Assembly: GCA_002331385.1 (NCBI GenBank)
Contig: DCYB01000002.1
Coordinates: 124,001-188,000 of the forward strand
Direction: 5' to 3'
Origin: Comamonadaceae bacterium UBA2121
GTDB lineage: Bacteria > Pseudomonadota > Gammaproteobacteria > Burkholderiales > Burkholderiaceae_C
DNA length: 64,000 nt
The position numbers were made by a program, and so were the translations under genes. Shown in pieces: positions 25,649 to 34,784 of the stretch (position 1 is its first letter; every line of letters begins with the position of its first letter). The notes beneath the pieces are model-generated. The model saw only the letters and a program-made list of their open reading frames with translations. It was not told the DNA's origin and searched no databases.

Positions 25649-26611
25649 TCATGCCTCGTTGCCAGCCACGATGGACATCACCGCCATGCGCACCGCAATA
25701 CCAAAGGTCACCTGCGGCAGGATCACGGCTTGCGGTCCATCGACCACGGCGGAGTCGATCTCCACGCCGCGATTGATCGGCCCCGGATGCATCACGATGG
25801 CGTCCGGCTTGGCCAGCTTGAGTTTTTCCGGCGTGAGGCCGAATGCCTTGAAATACTCCTGGCTCGATGGCAGCAGTGCGCCGCTCATGCGCTCGTTTTG
25901 CAGGCGCAGCATGATCACTACGTCGCAGCCGCGAATGCCTTCCTCCAGGCTGTGGAACACCTTCACGCCCATGTGCGTCAGATCGGTCGGCACCAGCGTG
26001 CGCGGCCCCACCACGCGCACTTCGGCCGCGCCGAGCGTCGTGAGGGCGTGGATGTCGGAGCGCGCCACACGCGAGTGCAGCACGTCACCCACGATGGCCA
26101 CCGTCAGGTTGGAAAAATCCTTCTTGTAGTGGCGGATGGTGTACATGTCCAGCAAACCCTGCGTGGGGTGCGCGTGGCGTCCGTCACCTGCGTTCACCAC
26201 GTGCACATGCGGTGCCACGTGCTGCGCGATGAGGTAGGGCGCGCCCGATTCGCTGTGGCGCACGACGAAGATGTCGGCGGCCATCGCGGACAGGTTGGCG
26301 ATGGTGTCGAGCAGCGATTCGCCCTTGCTGGCCGAGCTGCGGGCAATGTCCAGGTTGAACACGTCCGCAGACAGCCGCTTGGCCGCGATCTCGAACGTGG
26401 TGCGCGTGCGCGTGGAGTTCTCGAAGAACAGGTTGAAGACACTCTTGCCGCGCAGCAGCGGCACCTTCTTGACTTCGCGGTCGTTCACGCTCACGAAGTT
26501 GGAGGCGGTGTCCAGGATGTGCGTGATGATGTCCTTGGGCAGTCCTTCCGTGGACAGCAGGTGGATCAGCTCACCGTTCTTGTTGAGTTGGGGATTGCGC
26601 TTGTAAAGCAC
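25649..26611 (-). CDS. pyrB: Aspartate carbamoyltransferase catalytic subunit
   Basis: 320 residues. It makes N-carbamoyl-aspartate from carbamoyl phosphate and aspartate in pyrimidine synthesis. The carbamoyl-phosphate motif FFENSTRTRTTFE is at ~64-76, HPTQGLLDMYTI supplies further active-site residues, and the MHPGPINRGVEID aspartate-binding loop is near the C-terminus. No regulatory chain gene (pyrI) is nearby, which fits the PyrB-PyrC' class. The N-terminal ~20 residues extend beyond the E. coli protein, as in other such enzymes. It starts 2 bp after the pyrR stop. Confidence 0.96.
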   Translation of the reverse strand: MLYKRNPQLNKNGELIHLLSTEGLPKDIITHILDTASNFVSVNDREVKKVPLLRGKSVFNLFFENSTRTRTTFEIAAKRLSADVFNLDIARSSASKGESLLDTIANLSAMAADIFVVRHSESGAPYLIAQHVAPHVHVVNAGDGRHAHPTQGLLDMYTIRHYKKDFSNLTVAIVGDVLHSRVARSDIHALTTLGAAEVRVVGPRTLVPTDLTHMGVKVFHSLEEGIRGCDVVIMLRLQNERMSGALLPSSQEYFKAFGLTPEKLKLAKPDAIVMHPGPINRGVEIDSAVVDGPQAVILPQVTFGIAVRMAVMSIVAGNEA

Positions 26612-26613
26612 CG

Positions 26614-27165
26614 TCAGGCCTCTTTGACTTTGACTTCAAAATGAAATGCGCCATTGTCCGCACGCGCGAGAGACAATGACTGCGTCGCAGGCAAGCTCAC
26701 GCGCGCTGCGGCGAAACCGGCTTCGATGGGCAGCTCGCGCCCACCGCGATCGACCAGCACAGCCAGGCGGATGCTGGCAGGGCGGCCATAGTCATACAGC
26801 TCGTTGATCACTGCGCGCACCGTGCGGCCGGTGTAGAGCACATCGTCCAGCACCAGAATGTCGGCGCCGTTCACGTCGAACGGCAGGCTCGAGCTGGTGC
26901 TCGACGCCAGCCCGCGGCTGGCGAAATCATCTCGGTGCAGCGACGAGGACAGCACGCCCGCCTCGCCGTCCAGCCCTAGATCTTTTTGCAGGCGCTGCGC
27001 CAGCCACATGCCACCTGAGGCGATGCCCGCCAGATAGGTGCTGGCCGTGCGCATGGAGCGCACGCCACGCAGCAGTTCGCGGTACAGCGCCTCGGCGTCC
27101 AGCGTGAGATGGCCGCCCGAGATGGTCTGCGCAGAGGCATGGGGAGAAGAAGACGCAGTGCTCAT
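26614..27165 (-). CDS. pyrR: Bifunctional pyr operon regulator / uracil phosphoribosyltransferase PyrR
   Basis: 183 residues, a type I phosphoribosyltransferase with the PRPP-binding loop ILVLDDVLYTGRTVRA in the C-terminal half. PyrR of Gram-positive bacteria binds UMP and pyr mRNA; in Gram-negative bacteria the regulatory role is less certain, and no RNA attenuation structure was recognised here. Its location directly upstream of pyrB supports a role in pyrimidine control or salvage. The ATG overlaps the ruvX stop (ATGA, 27162-27165). Confidence 0.92.
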   Translation of the reverse strand: MSTASSSPHASAQTISGGHLTLDAEALYRELLRGVRSMRTASTYLAGIASGGMWLAQRLQKDLGLDGEAGVLSSSLHRDDFASRGLASSTSSSLPFDVNGADILVLDDVLYTGRTVRAVINELYDYGRPASIRLAVLVDRGGRELPIEAGFAAARVSLPATQSLSLARADNGAFHFEVKVKEA

Positions 27166-27584
27166 GGAAGATTCCTCAAAAACTGTTCCAGGATGATGCA
27201 GGCAGACGCCGCATCGGCATCGGCCGCGCCGGCCGCGATGGCCTCGGTGGTGCTGTAGCGCTCATCCACTTCATACACTTGCAGGCCGTAGCGGCCCCGC
27301 AATTGGCGCGCGAACTTGAGCGCGCGCGTCGTGTTCTCGTGCGCGGCACCGTCGGGGTGATACGGCACGCCAACCACCAGCGCGTCGGGCTGCCATTCGC
27401 GGATGCGTTCGGCCACCTGGGCGAAGCGCGCCGCCTCGCCCTCGGCCTTGATCGTGCCTTGCGGCGTGGCACTGCGCAGCATGCGCGTGCCCACGGCAAC
27501 GCCCGTGCGTTTGAGCCCGAAATCAAAAGCCAGAAACGATTGGAACTGTGCCGGGACGTTGGTGTGATCCGCTGGAACTGACAT
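27162..27584 (-). CDS. ruvX: Putative pre-16S rRNA nuclease / Holliday junction resolvase RuvX (YqgF)
   Basis: 140 residues from the ATG at 27584, five bases after the algH stop. An RNase-H fold nuclease: the first acidic motif is FLAFDFGLKRTGVAVG, then VVGVPYHPDGAAHENT, and VYEVDERYSTTEA towards the end with the second acidic residues. YqgF family members process the 5' end of 16S rRNA and have been proposed to resolve Holliday junctions. It lies between algH and pyrR in the common proteobacterial order. An upstream start at 27623 inside algH is possible. Confidence 0.92.
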   Translation of the reverse strand: MSVPADHTNVPAQFQSFLAFDFGLKRTGVAVGTRMLRSATPQGTIKAEGEAARFAQVAERIREWQPDALVVGVPYHPDGAAHENTTRALKFARQLRGRYGLQVYEVDERYSTTEAIAAGAADADAASACIILEQFLRNLP

Positions 27585-27589
27585 GCCGC

Positions 27590-28192
27590 TCAAGCGTGCC
27601 CCGCCTGATGGGTGAGCATCCACGCCTGCAGGCCCAGCAGCGACAGCGCGCGGTCGTAACGCTCGTCCACGGGCGTCTCGAAAATGATGGAGGAGTCGGC
27701 ACTGACGGTGATCCAGCTGTTTTCTGCCAGCTCGGTTTCCAGCTGGCCCTCCCCCCAGGCCGAATAGCCCAGCGTGACCAGCACGCGGCGCGGACCGGCG
27801 CCGGTGGACAGCGCTTCGAGCACGTCCTTGGAGGTGGTCATCTCCAGGCCGCCGGGGATTTGCATGGTGGAGGCGTAAGCGGATTCGCTTTCCTCATCCT
27901 GATTGTCCGCGCGCATGGGATCGTGCAGCACGAAGCCGCGCTCGGTCTGTACCGGGCCGCCCTGAAAAACGGGCTCGTCGGTGAGGTCGTCACGGCGCAG
28001 CGACAAATCCACCTTGGCGAGCAGGCTTTGCAGATTGAGTTCGGCGGGCTTGTTGATCACCAGCCCCAGCGCGCCACGCTCCGTGTGTTCGCACAGATAG
28101 ACCACGCTTTTGGAAAATGACGAATCTTCCAAGCCAGGCATGGCGATCAGGAAATGGTTCGTCAGGTTGATGGTCTCGGAATCAGCAGGCAT
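27590..28192 (-). CDS. algH: UPF0301 family protein YqgE/AlgH
   Basis: 200 residues with the UPF0301 signature near the N-terminus, NHFLIAMPGLEDSSFSKSVV, and GALGLVINKPAELNL a little later. The molecular function is unknown; a role in alginate gene regulation was once proposed in Pseudomonas. It is the first gene of the algH-ruvX-pyrR-pyrB-pyrC' operon, whose promoter should be in the 141-bp gap before chpA. Confidence 0.93.
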   Translation of the reverse strand: MPADSETINLTNHFLIAMPGLEDSSFSKSVVYLCEHTERGALGLVINKPAELNLQSLLAKVDLSLRRDDLTDEPVFQGGPVQTERGFVLHDPMRADNQDEESESAYASTMQIPGGLEMTTSKDVLEALSTGAGPRRVLVTLGYSAWGEGQLETELAENSWITVSADSSIIFETPVDERYDRALSLLGLQAWMLTHQAGHA

Positions 28193-28227
28193 TCCTGCAT
28201 TTTACCGTGGGGCCGTCACGGCCACGG

Positions 28228-28255
28228 AGAAAGCGCCTTTGGACTGGCGCTTTCT
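28228..28255 (-). terminator. Hairpin downstream of chpA
   Basis: AGAAAGCGCC (28228-28237) pairs with GGCGCTTTCT (28246-28255) around an 8-nt loop, ~80 nt after the chpA stop and 36 nt before the algH start. On the minus strand the flank is CCGTGG rather than T, so termination strength is uncertain. The arm matches the hairpin after tamB (487-496). Confidence 0.5.
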
Positions 28256-28333
28256 GCTTGTCTGCGCTGACGTCGGGCCATGCCATAGACCGGGGAGCCG
28301 CGCGGGCTCACCCGATGCGTCACATGGCTTGGC

Positions 28334-31300
28334 CTACTCCGCTGCTTCCAAAAGCGCGTAGTGCTGGACGAGGCTCAGCAGTTCTTCGTCGGAGTAAGGC
28401 TTGCCCAGATAGTGGTTCACGCCCAGCTCCATCGCATGTTCGCGGTGCTTCTCGGCGATGCGCGAGGTGATCATGATGATCGGCAGATGCTTCAGGCGAT
28501 CGTCACCGCGAATGTTGCGCGCCAGATCGAAGCCGTCCATGCGCGGCATTTCGATGTCGGACAGCACCACGGTTGGCCGCTCCTGCTGCAGTCGCTCCAG
28601 CGCCTGCAAGCCGTCAGCAGCCAGACTCACGCGATAGCCTTCACGCTGCAGCAAACGCTGTGTCACGCGGCGCACGGTGATCGAGTCGTCCACCACCAGC
28701 ACCAGCGGCACTTGGGTCGTCTGGCGCATGGCAGCCGTGGTCGGCGGCACGGCGGCTGCGTCGACTGTTCCCTGCTCTGCGGGCTGCGCTGTCGCGGCCA
28801 ATGCGGCGCGAGCAGCGTCGTTGACCTTCTCGCCATACACCGTTGCCAGTGCCACCGGGTTGTAGATCAACACCACGGCACCCGATGCCAGCACCGACAT
28901 GCCGGCCATGCCGGGCAGGCGCGACAACTGCGGGCCAAGGTTCTTCACCACAACTTCCTGATTGCCCAGCACTTCATCCACGTGCATGGCAATGCGGCGT
29001 GCCGCGCTGCGCAGGATCACCACCGGGCGAATCTTGGCACCCGCCTCCGTGCTGACAGGCGAAGACTGCAGCAATGCTCCGGCCCAGAAGAACGGCAGCT
29101 TTTCGTTGCCGTCCTCGAATTCCAGCGTGCTGTAGGACTGCTCCAGTTGTTGCGCCGTGGTGCGACGCACCACCTCCACGAGGCTGGCGGGCACACCGAT
29201 CGACAGATCGCCTGCGCGCAGCATCACCACCTGCGTGACCGCCGTAGTGAGCGGCAGGATCAGCCGGAACGAGGAACCCTGCCCCACTGTGGTGCTGGTT
29301 TCGATACGGCCACCCAGCGCGTTCACTTCGGTGCGCACCACGTCCATGCCGATACCGCGACCGGACAGGCCGGTCACCTCGTTGGCTGTGGAGAAGCCCG
29401 GCATGAAGATCAGTTGCGCCGCCTCGACGTCGCTGACCGGTGTGTCCGACGTGATCAGGCCGCGCTCGATCGCCTTGTCGCGGATGCGGGCCACGTTCAG
29501 GCCCGCGCCATCGTCCAGGAACTCGACCGAAACGTCGTTGCCTTCCTGACGCAGCGTGATGGTGATCGTGCCGTTGGGCGGCTTGCCCGCGGCGACGCGG
29601 GCTTCAGGCAATTCGATGCCGTGGCCCACGCAATTGCGCAGCAAGTGTTCGAAGGCTGGCGCCATCCGGTCGAGCACGCCACGGTCCATTTCGATGGCAC
29701 CGCCCGCGATGTCCAGCTTGATCTGTTTGCCGGTTTCCTTCGACGACTGGCGCACCAGTGCGTAGAGTCGCTCCGAGATACTGTCGAACTCCACCATGCG
29801 CGTGCGCAGCAGATCGCGCTGCAACTCGCGCGCCTGACGGCCCTGGCTGACCAGATCGTCCTCGGCGCCTTCCATGGCACGCTGCAGATTGCGCTGCACG
29901 GTGGCCACGTCGTTGACCGATTCGGCCATCATGCGCGTGAGTTCCTGCACGCGCGTGAAGCGGTCGAACTCCAGCGGATCGAAGCCGGCCGCCGTGTCCT
30001 TGGAGAGCGCCAGACGCGACTGCATCTGCGTTTCGGCCTGCACTTCAATATCGCGCAGTTGCAGGCGCAAACGCTCGAGGTTGTCGGTCAGGTCGGTGAG
30101 CGAGCTGCGCATCTGGCCCATGCGCGCGTCCAGACGCGAACGCGCAATCATGACCTCGCCCGCCTGATTCACCAGACGGTCCAGCAGCTGCGCGCGCACA
30201 CGCACGGTCTGGTGCGCAGCCGAGCGCACGGGCGCCAGTTGCAGCGTCAGCGCCTTGGCGACGGGGCCTTGTTGTACGACCGCGGCAGGCAGCTTGGCCG
30301 CCGCATCGGCCACGGCTTGCGCCGCTGCGGGCGGCGCTGCGTCCGACACCTGCGGCACGACAACGGGCTCGCTCAACGGCTGCGCGCCGACGTTGCGCAG
30401 GTTGTCAAACGACTCCTGCAATGCGTCGAGCTTGGTGAGCAAGGGCTCGATATCTCCGGTGACCGCTGTTTCCTTGTCGATCTGCTCGACGTCGGTTTCC
30501 ATGCGGTGCGCCATCTCGCCAAGGCGCATCGCGCCGGCCAGTCGTGCACTTCCCTTGAGCGTGTGCAGTGCGCGCAGCAACTCGCTGCGTGCGTTGTGGT
30601 TGTCAGGATAATTCGACCACTGGCGCAGTGCACCGCCGAGGGTCGGCAGCAGTTCGATGGCCTCTTCCTCGAAGATCGGGAACAGATCGGGGTCGATCAC
30701 GTCGACCGCATCGAATTCGTCGTGGCTGCGCTTGACTTGCGCAGGCTCAGTGGCGGTCTGACCGATGCGCACGGACTGGATCGTCGGCACGGACAGCGCC
30801 GGCGCCACAAAGCCGCGCACGGGCTCATGAGCCTCGGCGATCTCATCGATCGATTCCGCCAGCGGCGCCATGTCACTGATGATGTCGCTGTTCAGGATGT
30901 CGCTGAGTTGCGCGAGCAGTTGGGTGCTCGGCTGCTTGAGGAAACCGGCAGCGAACTGGTGCAACAGACGGCGAATGTCCTGCGCCACCGCCTGGAAGAC
31001 TTCCTGCTGGTGCGGCAAGCCCATCGGTTGCGGCTGAATGTGCTGCAGTGCGTGCTCCAGCGAGCGCGCCATTTCCGACAGCCCGTTGAAGCCCACCGTC
31101 GCAGAGCTACCCGCCAGCGAGTGCGCGCGCGCAATGGCGTCGTCCGGCACGGGCATGCCCGGCTCGTCGATCCAATGGTGCAAATCGTTGATGAGCTTTT
31201 GCGACCACTCTTCTGCTTCACCCAGATAGACGTTGTAGAGCGGCATCGGAATGCGCAGATCGCCGATGACCTTGGTGGCGTCGTCCGGCTCTTGCATAAC

Positions 31301-34300
31301 CGCTGGCGCTGACGCTTCCACTTCCTCCGCGACCTGCTCAGGCTCAGGCTGCTCAGGCTCCTGCCCCACAGCGTCGGCCTCGGGGTCTTGCCCGGCTTCG
31401 GGCGCGGTTGCCACTGCGCTCGCCTCAGCCTCCAACAGCGGCTCTGGCTGCACGTCGGCGGCGGCCGTTTCCAGCACCTCGTCCACGGGCGACGCGGGAG
31501 CCGCTGGCTCTGGCGTGGCCTGCGCCAGATCCAGATCCGGAATGTCCTCTGCGGAAGGCTCTTCCAGTGTCGGTTCGGCGGGCGTGTCTACCGCGTCTAC
31601 CGTGGCTACCGCGTCGGTCACGCCAAAATCGGAGAGATCCAGATCTGGCAAATCGATCTCGGGCGCCTTGGCGTCGATCGCGGGTACGTGCGACTCCAGC
31701 AACTGCGATGCAGTGGCAGCGAAATCTGGTGTATCGGTGTCCAGGGAAACGAGTGCATCGACGATGCTCGCATCGCTCGTGGACGCGGGCTCGGCCTTGG
31801 CCTCCTGCGCGCGTGCTTCGAGCTTGAGGTCCAGCAGATCCATCGGGATGGAGCTGCTGAATTCCATGATCTCCGGCAGCGCAGGCAACTCGGCCTGATC
31901 TTCTGGCGCAGCGCTGTGCGCGTGATCTTCCGCAGGCTGGAGCAGGATGTCATCTTGCTGCTCAAGCGCCTTTTCAAAGCTGGAGAAATCGATCTCTTCC
32001 GCGATGGGGGGCGCGACCACTTCCGGGCTGGCGCCCAGGTGCGCGTCCAGCGCGGCCAACTCGGTGACGTCCAACTCGAAGGGCTGCGTTTCGCTGAAGT
32101 CGGGGAAATCGGCATCCACCTCGGTGACCGACTCGACGGCCAGTTCGTCAGGCTGCGGCAGCGGATCAAGCGTTTCGATGATGCTGGGAATGTCTTCGGG
32201 CAACTCAGGCTGGGCGAGCGGTTCCGGCACTTCGGACAGCGCCGTTGCGGCGGCGGCAGAACCCAGCGCCAGCGGCACCAGTCGGCCTTCCATGCGCATG
32301 GCTTCCGCACTCACGCGGAACACCTGCGGGTCCCACGCGCCTGCACTGCCAGCAGCGATATCGTCCACCCACCGACCAAAGGCCTGCAGACTGTCATTGG
32401 CCAGCGTGAGCAGCGGCGTTGGCACGGGCTTTTGTTCGGCCAGCCAGGCGTTGAGCACTTGCTCCATCGACCAGGCGGCTTCGCCAAACTCGTTCAGGCC
32501 CACCATGCGCGAGCTGCCCTTGAGGGTGTGGAACGCGCGGCGCAGCGTGGTCTGCTCGCTCAAATCATCCGGCGTATGGTGCAGTGCCTGAATGGCCGCC
32601 TGACCGTTGCCGATGACTTCGCGGGCTTCTTCCAGGAAGATGTCGAGCAGTTCGTCGTCTTCCTCGCCCGGCGCGGGCATCGGTGCCGACTCGGGCAACT
32701 GCGGCGGCTCCACCGCGATGGTGATGGCCGAATCGGTATGCGCGATGGCACCATCCTGCATCTCTACATCGAAGCCGAGCTTCTCGAGCTCGCGCGATGT
32801 GGCAGGTGCCACGGCGGGGGCTGCGGGCTCGGCCGCCAGCGGCTGAACCGGCGCGGGCGTGGTGGCCTCTTGCACGGGCTGCGCGACCGGGGCTCCGCCG
32901 CGCGCCTTCATCATCTGATCGACGTCTTCGGCGTGATCGTCGGCGCGGTGTTGCTTGGCCCGGCCCATCACCAGACGCAATTCGCCCTGCGCTTCGTCGT
33001 AAACGAAGAGCTTGCGCGCCATCGAGCGCTGATAGCTCAGCATGTCGATGAGGAAACCCAACGCGCCCAGACTGTTGCCGAGCTTGTCAAAAATAACCTG
33101 GCGCTGCTCGGGCTCCACCTCGCCCACCATGAGGTGTTCGACGGTATCGCGCATGTGCACCACGGCCTGCGAGGCCTGATCCAGCCCCAGCACCGAGAGC
33201 ACGCCGCGCATTTGCGACATGCGACCCGGCACGTTGGCCAGCACCGCCACGTCATCGGGGGTGCGGAAGAACTGGTCCATCGACTTTTCCGCGTCGGCCA
33301 GTGTGGCACGAAGTTCATCGACCACGCTGCCCATCGTCTGATGGTCGCTCACGCGGCGATACAGCTCTTCCATCCACGCTTCCAGCGGCTCGGAGTCACC
33401 TCCCGCCACCACGCCATCCAGACGCTTGGCCAGTCGCTGCGCACGATCGGCCATGTGGTCCTGCGCCACGTCCAGTTCTTCAAACGAGGCTTGCAGATAC
33501 AGCACAGCCGTGGCCACTTCCATGGCCAGCGCGGGTGAAGGCGGCTCGCCGGACTGCACCGTGTGATCGACGGCGCGCGTCAGCGCGGCGGCCAGCGGCT
33601 CGCTGCCGGGATGCAGCTTGCGCAGCGAATCGCACACGAGCGAGAACTGGTCCTGCGCAGGCTTGAGCTTGTTGCGATCACCGCCCGCCAATGCGGACCA
33701 GGTTTCCGTCGCCGCACTGATGCGCTTGCGCGCTTGCGCCAGCACGGCCGGATCAAACAGGCCAAAGCGGGCGATGTTGTAGTCGACAGGCTCGAAGTGC
33801 TGCAGACCAAAGGCCTTGCGCACGGCGTCCAGCGCGGGCGTGGCCGGGCCGGCCACCGGTGCGCCGGGCGAACGCGCCTGGGCGCAGAAAAACAGCAGTT
33901 CATGCACCAGCCGATCGGCCACGGTGCGATCGCCCTTGGCAATCGCCGCATACTGGAGCAGCACACGCGAAGCCACCCGCTTCACATATACGTCTGGCAC
34001 CAGCAGGCGCGTTTCCAGTGCCTCAAAGAAGCCGCTGGCAATTTTCCAGAAGGCACGCAGTTGTCGCTCGGGTTCGCCCGCAGCAAAGCCCAGACACAGC
34101 CTCAGCAGTTCCGTATCCGCGCTCGGATCACCCAGCTTGATGATGCGCAGCACCGCGTTGTCCAGCTTGGCACGCGCTTCGGGGGTGTAGTCCTGCGGCG
34201 CTTCGGTGATGTCGAATTCGGGCTCACGAAAACGGCGCTCCACCGGCCACAGATCAGCGGGATGCACTCGCTCCACGCCATTGAGTGCCTGCGTTTCCTT

Positions 34301-34735
34301 GTATTGGGGAAACAGCGTGACCGCCGAAACCTGCTTGCCGGCCAACACGCTTTCCAGATACGCGATGAGCGCGAAACTGGCGCGCTCGATGGTGTTGGCG
34401 GCATCGTCCGAGCACATCTCGGGACGCTGCACATATTTCTGCACGGCCGATTCGGCGGCACGCAGGATGAGCGCTGGCGCCGTCATGCCCACCATCTCGA
34501 GCGCGCCGCTGGCCTGGTGCAATTGCTGGCGGGCTACGCGCAGCGGGCCAACGTCGAGTGACGCGAGATCTGACTCCCGGGCGATTTCCGCTTCGCGCAC
34601 AAACCGGCGCATAGCCTTGACGGTGCCGTCAAGGGATTTGCGAAGTTCTTCAAGCACCCAGGCGAGCGGTCCCAGATCCTGCTCGCCATGTGTCCAATCA
34701 GTTACCGAAGCATTCACGGCCTCAAGAGATGACAT
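28334..34735 (-). CDS. chpA: Pil-Chp chemotaxis hybrid histidine kinase ChpA (PilL)
   Basis: About 2133 residues, the output kinase of the twitching-motility chemosensory system. The first ~700 residues are helical pseudo-HPt repeats without clear phospho-His. Three HPt domains with His follow: HTLKGSSRMVG (~740), HSLAGSSATVG (~1205) and HTLKGSARLAG (~1395). Between the first two is a very acidic, Pro/Ala-rich linker with DLPDLDLSDF-like repeats. Then come dimerisation, the ATPase domain (HLLRNCVGHGIE, LDDGAGLN, GRGIGMDVVR), a CheW-like domain and a C-terminal receiver (VDDSITVRR, SDIEMPRMDG, LGKPYSDEEL). It follows pilJ on the same strand. A GTG start at 34756 is an alternative. Confidence 0.93.
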   Translation of the reverse strand: MSSLEAVNASVTDWTHGEQDLGPLAWVLEELRKSLDGTVKAMRRFVREAEIARESDLASLDVGPLRVARQQLHQASGALEMVGMTAPALILRAAESAVQKYVQRPEMCSDDAANTIERASFALIAYLESVLAGKQVSAVTLFPQYKETQALNGVERVHPADLWPVERRFREPEFDITEAPQDYTPEARAKLDNAVLRIIKLGDPSADTELLRLCLGFAAGEPERQLRAFWKIASGFFEALETRLLVPDVYVKRVASRVLLQYAAIAKGDRTVADRLVHELLFFCAQARSPGAPVAGPATPALDAVRKAFGLQHFEPVDYNIARFGLFDPAVLAQARKRISAATETWSALAGGDRNKLKPAQDQFSLVCDSLRKLHPGSEPLAAALTRAVDHTVQSGEPPSPALAMEVATAVLYLQASFEELDVAQDHMADRAQRLAKRLDGVVAGGDSEPLEAWMEELYRRVSDHQTMGSVVDELRATLADAEKSMDQFFRTPDDVAVLANVPGRMSQMRGVLSVLGLDQASQAVVHMRDTVEHLMVGEVEPEQRQVIFDKLGNSLGALGFLIDMLSYQRSMARKLFVYDEAQGELRLVMGRAKQHRADDHAEDVDQMMKARGGAPVAQPVQEATTPAPVQPLAAEPAAPAVAPATSRELEKLGFDVEMQDGAIAHTDSAITIAVEPPQLPESAPMPAPGEEDDELLDIFLEEAREVIGNGQAAIQALHHTPDDLSEQTTLRRAFHTLKGSSRMVGLNEFGEAAWSMEQVLNAWLAEQKPVPTPLLTLANDSLQAFGRWVDDIAAGSAGAWDPQVFRVSAEAMRMEGRLVPLALGSAAAATALSEVPEPLAQPELPEDIPSIIETLDPLPQPDELAVESVTEVDADFPDFSETQPFELDVTELAALDAHLGASPEVVAPPIAEEIDFSSFEKALEQQDDILLQPAEDHAHSAAPEDQAELPALPEIMEFSSSIPMDLLDLKLEARAQEAKAEPASTSDASIVDALVSLDTDTPDFAATASQLLESHVPAIDAKAPEIDLPDLDLSDFGVTDAVATVDAVDTPAEPTLEEPSAEDIPDLDLAQATPEPAAPASPVDEVLETAAADVQPEPLLEAEASAVATAPEAGQDPEADAVGQEPEQPEPEQVAEEVEASAPAVMQEPDDATKVIGDLRIPMPLYNVYLGEAEEWSQKLINDLHHWIDEPGMPVPDDAIARAHSLAGSSATVGFNGLSEMARSLEHALQHIQPQPMGLPHQQEVFQAVAQDIRRLLHQFAAGFLKQPSTQLLAQLSDILNSDIISDMAPLAESIDEIAEAHEPVRGFVAPALSVPTIQSVRIGQTATEPAQVKRSHDEFDAVDVIDPDLFPIFEEEAIELLPTLGGALRQWSNYPDNHNARSELLRALHTLKGSARLAGAMRLGEMAHRMETDVEQIDKETAVTGDIEPLLTKLDALQESFDNLRNVGAQPLSEPVVVPQVSDAAPPAAAQAVADAAAKLPAAVVQQGPVAKALTLQLAPVRSAAHQTVRVRAQLLDRLVNQAGEVMIARSRLDARMGQMRSSLTDLTDNLERLRLQLRDIEVQAETQMQSRLALSKDTAAGFDPLEFDRFTRVQELTRMMAESVNDVATVQRNLQRAMEGAEDDLVSQGRQARELQRDLLRTRMVEFDSISERLYALVRQSSKETGKQIKLDIAGGAIEMDRGVLDRMAPAFEHLLRNCVGHGIELPEARVAAGKPPNGTITITLRQEGNDVSVEFLDDGAGLNVARIRDKAIERGLITSDTPVSDVEAAQLIFMPGFSTANEVTGLSGRGIGMDVVRTEVNALGGRIETSTTVGQGSSFRLILPLTTAVTQVVMLRAGDLSIGVPASLVEVVRRTTAQQLEQSYSTLEFEDGNEKLPFFWAGALLQSSPVSTEAGAKIRPVVILRSAARRIAMHVDEVLGNQEVVVKNLGPQLSRLPGMAGMSVLASGAVVLIYNPVALATVYGEKVNDAARAALAATAQPAEQGTVDAAAVPPTTAAMRQTTQVPLVLVVDDSITVRRVTQRLLQREGYRVSLAADGLQALERLQQERPTVVLSDIEMPRMDGFDLARNIRGDDRLKHLPIIMITSRIAEKHREHAMELGVNHYLGKPYSDEELLSLVQHYALLEAAE

Positions 34736-34784
34736 GGATTCGTCCGCAGCCCACACGAGGCCAGTTCGTTAAAGAGAAACCGCC

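Noticed and set aside
28361..31312. 983-codon open frame on the plus strand opposite chpA
   Set aside because: It is antisense to a clear CheA-type gene with family motifs; high GC and skewed codon use leave stop-free antisense frames. The same holds for 31388-33538, 35409-37097, 18887-20917 and 24004-25620.
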